From Porphyromonas asaccharolytica DSM 20707 (GTDB lineage Bacteria; Bacteroidota; Bacteroidia; Bacteroidales; Porphyromonadaceae), in the NCBI RefSeq assembly GCF_000212375.1, contig NC_015501.1, forward strand, positions 434,001-498,000: a stretch of DNA of 64,000 nt, written 5' to 3'. Of the stretch, positions 61,909 to 64,000 are shown in pieces; positions within the stretch are counted from its first letter, which is position 1; the number at the start of each line of letters is the position of its first letter. The notes under the pieces are model-generated. The model made no database searches. It was not told the origin of the DNA and worked only from the letters and a program-made list of their open reading frames with translations. The translations under genes and the position numbers were made by a program.

Positions 61909-63162
61909 TTATTTTTCGGAGATAGTGACTTCGATAGCGCCCATCGGGAATCCGTCGAACGTGACGTCTCGATACTGCACCATCGGGTAGTCCTGCTCGA
62001 TGCGGTTGATGATCAGTTGATGCAGGACACCCTGACCAGCTCCATGGATGAAGACCACCTTGCTGCCACGACGATCGAGGCGCTTGTCTAGCTCACGGCG
62101 GAAGTTCTTCAGCTGGTAGAGCAGCACCTCGTGTGGGGTCATCCCTGTAGCATTCGGGAGGATACGCTCCGCCTCTAGTCCCACCTTCTCGATAGTTTGC
62201 TCAGGCGTCGCAGGCACAGCCTGTGGAGCTGCTGGGGCGTCGGGGCGCTTGGGCTCAGACTTAGTCTTAGCTGTACTCTTCTTAGTAGGCTTTTGCGGTG
62301 CCTTCTGTGATCCTTTTTGTGCTGCTGTCGCTTGCTCTGCACGCTCGATAGCACGCTGAGGCAAGGCTCCTGAGCGATTCGTCGCTGGTGCTGGCTCCTC
62401 TGCAGGAGCTTGCTGGGTGCCATCGTATGCCTCTAGGACGGGGATCACAAGCGCATCCTCATCAAAGAAGGGGTTCTCACGAAAGGCGTGACGCTTCACC
62501 AGTTTGACCACATCCATCCGTACTTGACGCTCTACGGGTGGCATGGAGCGATAGGTACGCTCAGGCTTGTATGCGATAAACTGGAAGTGTGAGACGGCAT
62601 GATCGTTGATCTCCGACGCGTCAAACTCCTCGACCAGTACCCGCATATCAGGCTCTAGGACGCCCGCCGAGCGGAGCTTGTAGCCTCCCGCTGAGGTTGT
62701 CGTGCTATAGGTGAAAAGGAGATGATAGTTGCTCTCATTGATCAGATAAGTCTCGTAGGGAGACTGTCCGAAGTGCTCATACGATACGGGGAGATAGGCG
62801 ATATGCACCTGTAGCTGCTCACCTCCTGGACGGTCAAACCAAGGACCCTTAGATATAGGAGCCACAAAGCTCAAGTCTTGCTCTGCGCTCTCGACAGTCT
62901 CTGGGGTAGCGGGAGTCGCCACGGGCGCACTGCTTTTGTTTGGCTGCGCTGCCGGCTCTTGTCGCTTCACTACGGGAGGCTTATATGCTGGTACGAAAGT
63001 GTCACGGTTGTCTACCACCACGCATTCATGTATCGGTGTGGGCAGCTCGAAACCGTCGGGGCCCTCGACCCACGCCACACCACGCTCGATGCGCTTGACG
63101 ACACCACCGCCCGACGCATTGAGGTAGCGGATAGTGTCTCCTACTTTTATATTCTGTGTCAT
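61909..63162 (-). CDS. DUF2027 and Smr-domain protein
   Basis: 417 aa, no signal peptide. The N-terminus (KVGDTIRYLNASGGGVVKRIERG) has the DUF2027 pattern found in Bacteroidota; a middle domain (about 100-230) is followed by a low-complexity linker rich in Ala/Pro/Lys/Gln (about 240-320). The C-terminal 80 residues are an Smr domain: VVFIHGAGQGVLHQLI (about 366-381), a nuclease-like motif seen in MutS2. It may be a DNA- or RNA-cleaving or binding protein, unproven. It lies 9 bases before the CYTH gene and its upstream gap holds CACGTG element F. Confidence 0.84.
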   Translation of the reverse strand: MTQNIKVGDTIRYLNASGGGVVKRIERGVAWVEGPDGFELPTPIHECVVVDNRDTFVPAYKPPVVKRQEPAAQPNKSSAPVATPATPETVESAEQDLSFVAPISKGPWFDRPGGEQLQVHIAYLPVSYEHFGQSPYETYLINESNYHLLFTYSTTTSAGGYKLRSAGVLEPDMRVLVEEFDASEINDHAVSHFQFIAYKPERTYRSMPPVERQVRMDVVKLVKRHAFRENPFFDEDALVIPVLEAYDGTQQAPAEEPAPATNRSGALPQRAIERAEQATAAQKGSQKAPQKPTKKSTAKTKSEPKRPDAPAAPQAVPATPEQTIEKVGLEAERILPNATGMTPHEVLLYQLKNFRRELDKRLDRRGSKVVFIHGAGQGVLHQLIINRIEQDYPMVQYRDVTFDGFPMGAIEVTISEK

Positions 63163-63236
63163 GCTGATTTTTGTTTTCTATGCGAAGATACCAAAAATAG
63201 CCCAATCCGCTCACCTCTTCATCTCACGAAAAATCC

Positions 63237-63420
63237 ATTTCCTACGGAGGAAATTTAAATTCTCCACGTGGAAAAGAAAAATTCTCCACGTGGGGACGAA
63301 ATAAAACTTCGGAGGAATCAAATGAAACTTCGGAGGAATCGTTTCGCCTCCACGTGGAGAATAAAAAATATCCACGTGGGGATTTGAGATTCTCCACGTG
63401 GATATTGACTTTTTCTGGCA
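63237..63420. repeat. CACGTG element, copy F
   Basis: Five CACGTG sites around a forward core (63304-63338). The hairpin AATATCCACGTGG, TTTGAGAT, CCACGTGGATATT is at the right (about 63366-63405), followed by GACTTTTTCTGGCA, the reverse complement of the left-end motif of copies D and E, so this copy carries that motif on its right. It fills the divergent gap before the last gene. Confidence 0.78.
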
Positions 63421-63463
63421 AGTACGTGTAGCGATTTGCGAGATTGAGGTCTGCTCGACCACC

Positions 63464-63494
63464 TTGTGCCTCTCGGTGAGAATGGGTACATTTG
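63464..63494 (+). promoter_or_regulatory. Promoter of the last gene
   Basis: TTG at 63464-63466, 20 bases, TACATTTG at 63487-63494. It predicts a leader of about 75 nt. Confidence 0.65.
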
Positions 63495-63578
63495 TGGTGC
63501 TAGCGTGCGATGAGACTCAAATATCGGAGCGATCGCCTCTTCTAGCGCTCCCATGACACTAATCAAATCACATAGTAT

Positions 63579-64000
63579 ATGAAGCATTACTACACTTTAT
63601 TGACCTATGCGCTCTCACTGCTCTTATGGTGGAGCATAGCGTCACTATCGGCTCAGACCACGATCGAGGTCACTGAGCCAGGCACGCTCCAGGCGAAGCT
63701 GAGCGAAACGACCGAGCTGTCTAATCTAGTGATCACGGGGTCGCTCAATGCGGACGACTTCGGAGCGCTGAGGAAGACGGCTGGCATCACCTCACTCGAC
63801 CTCTCTGGCGTGGAGGTCGTCGCTGGCGGTAGTTACGAGGGCAATCCCTATATGTCGGAGACTGTCGAGACAGTACCTGGGACCATGCCGGGTTACTTCC
63901 TCTTTGCGGGTGAACTGGCAGAGAGCCTCACCTCAATAACACTACCGAACAGTGTGACTCGACTAGGGACTCGCTGCTTACAAAACGGCACCAAGCTAAC
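63579..64000 (+). CDS. Surface leucine-rich-repeat protein (BspA-like), N-terminal fragment
   Basis: The gene runs off the right edge; 140 codons are visible without a stop. A signal peptide (MKHYYTLLTYALSLLLWWSI.. to LSAQ) is followed by TEPGTLQAKLSETTELSNLV and ITGSLNADDFGALRKTAGIT, then SLDLSGVEVV. This matches the beginning of BspA-like proteins with LRR_5 repeats, and the later SLTSITLPNSVTRLG stretch is a typical repeat unit. It probably ends in a T9SS or other surface anchor beyond the window. Confidence 0.8.
   Translation, partial: MKHYYTLLTYALSLLLWWSIASLSAQTTIEVTEPGTLQAKLSETTELSNLVITGSLNADDFGALRKTAGITSLDLSGVEVVAGGSYEGNPYMSETVETVPGTMPGYFLFAGELAESLTSITLPNSVTRLGTRCLQNGTKL

Overview
The window looks like a chromosome segment of a Bacteroidota anaerobe, most probably a Porphyromonas. 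The evidence is: fused lpxC/fabZ and secDF genes; two dipeptidyl peptidases of the kind asaccharolytic porphyromonads use to feed on peptides (DPP5 and DPP11, the latter with the diagnostic Arg673); many secreted proteins ending in type IX secretion (T9SS) C-terminal sorting domains; and Bacteroidota-type promoters (TTG or TTTG, about 19-20 bases, then TAnnTTTG). The moderate GC content would suit P. asaccharolytica or P. uenonis, but the species is inferred, not shown.

Layout. 1-4405 (minus strand): start of the ribosomal str/S10 operon, rpsL-rpsG-fusA-rpsJ-rplC-rplD, with an unusual 371-base gap between rpsL and rpsG. 4406-6026: 1.6 kb without a convincing gene, holding two 330-bp copies of a hairpin array and the first copy of a CACGTG-rich element. 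6027-8720: dpp5 and a HAD phosphatase. 9524-20207: a plus-strand surface-protein island of leucine-rich-repeat and InlB-type-repeat proteins with T9SS domains. 20447-21933: two tandem paralogous outer-membrane beta-barrels. 22176-24549: a T9SS serine protease split by a G7 tract. 24586-25998: two-subunit class I fumarase. 25999-26845: tandem 135-bp repeats, then tRNA-Gly(CCC). 26846-33179: secDF, an AI-2E family transporter and dnaX, which carries an A10G slippage tract. 33567-39267: pyrF and the lipid A genes lpxD-lpxC/fabZ-lpxA, then nnr. 39306-46042: two DUF4230 proteins, pnp, an MFS sugar transporter, an MliC-like lipoprotein, a degenerate methyltransferase-like protein and a PduO-type adenosyltransferase. 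46389-56476 (minus): a second island of four large T9SS proteins. 57169-63162: a lipoprotein, then lpxH-like, sufT-like, dpp11, CYTH and DUF2027-Smr genes. 63579-64000: start of another surface leucine-rich-repeat protein.

How the genes fit together. Housekeeping operons (translation, lipid A, Sec export, RNA decay) alternate with islands for the cell surface. SecDF and T9SS would carry the repeat proteins and the protease to the surface, and DPP5 and DPP11 would finish periplasmic peptide digestion. Intergenic space is heavily populated by repeats. The most striking is a family of six CACGTG-rich palindromic elements of roughly 170-230 bp with a conserved core, sitting between genes whatever their direction. 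The other candidates for something new are the duplicated hairpin array at 4812-5540, the G-tract switch in the protease, and the dnaX slippage site.
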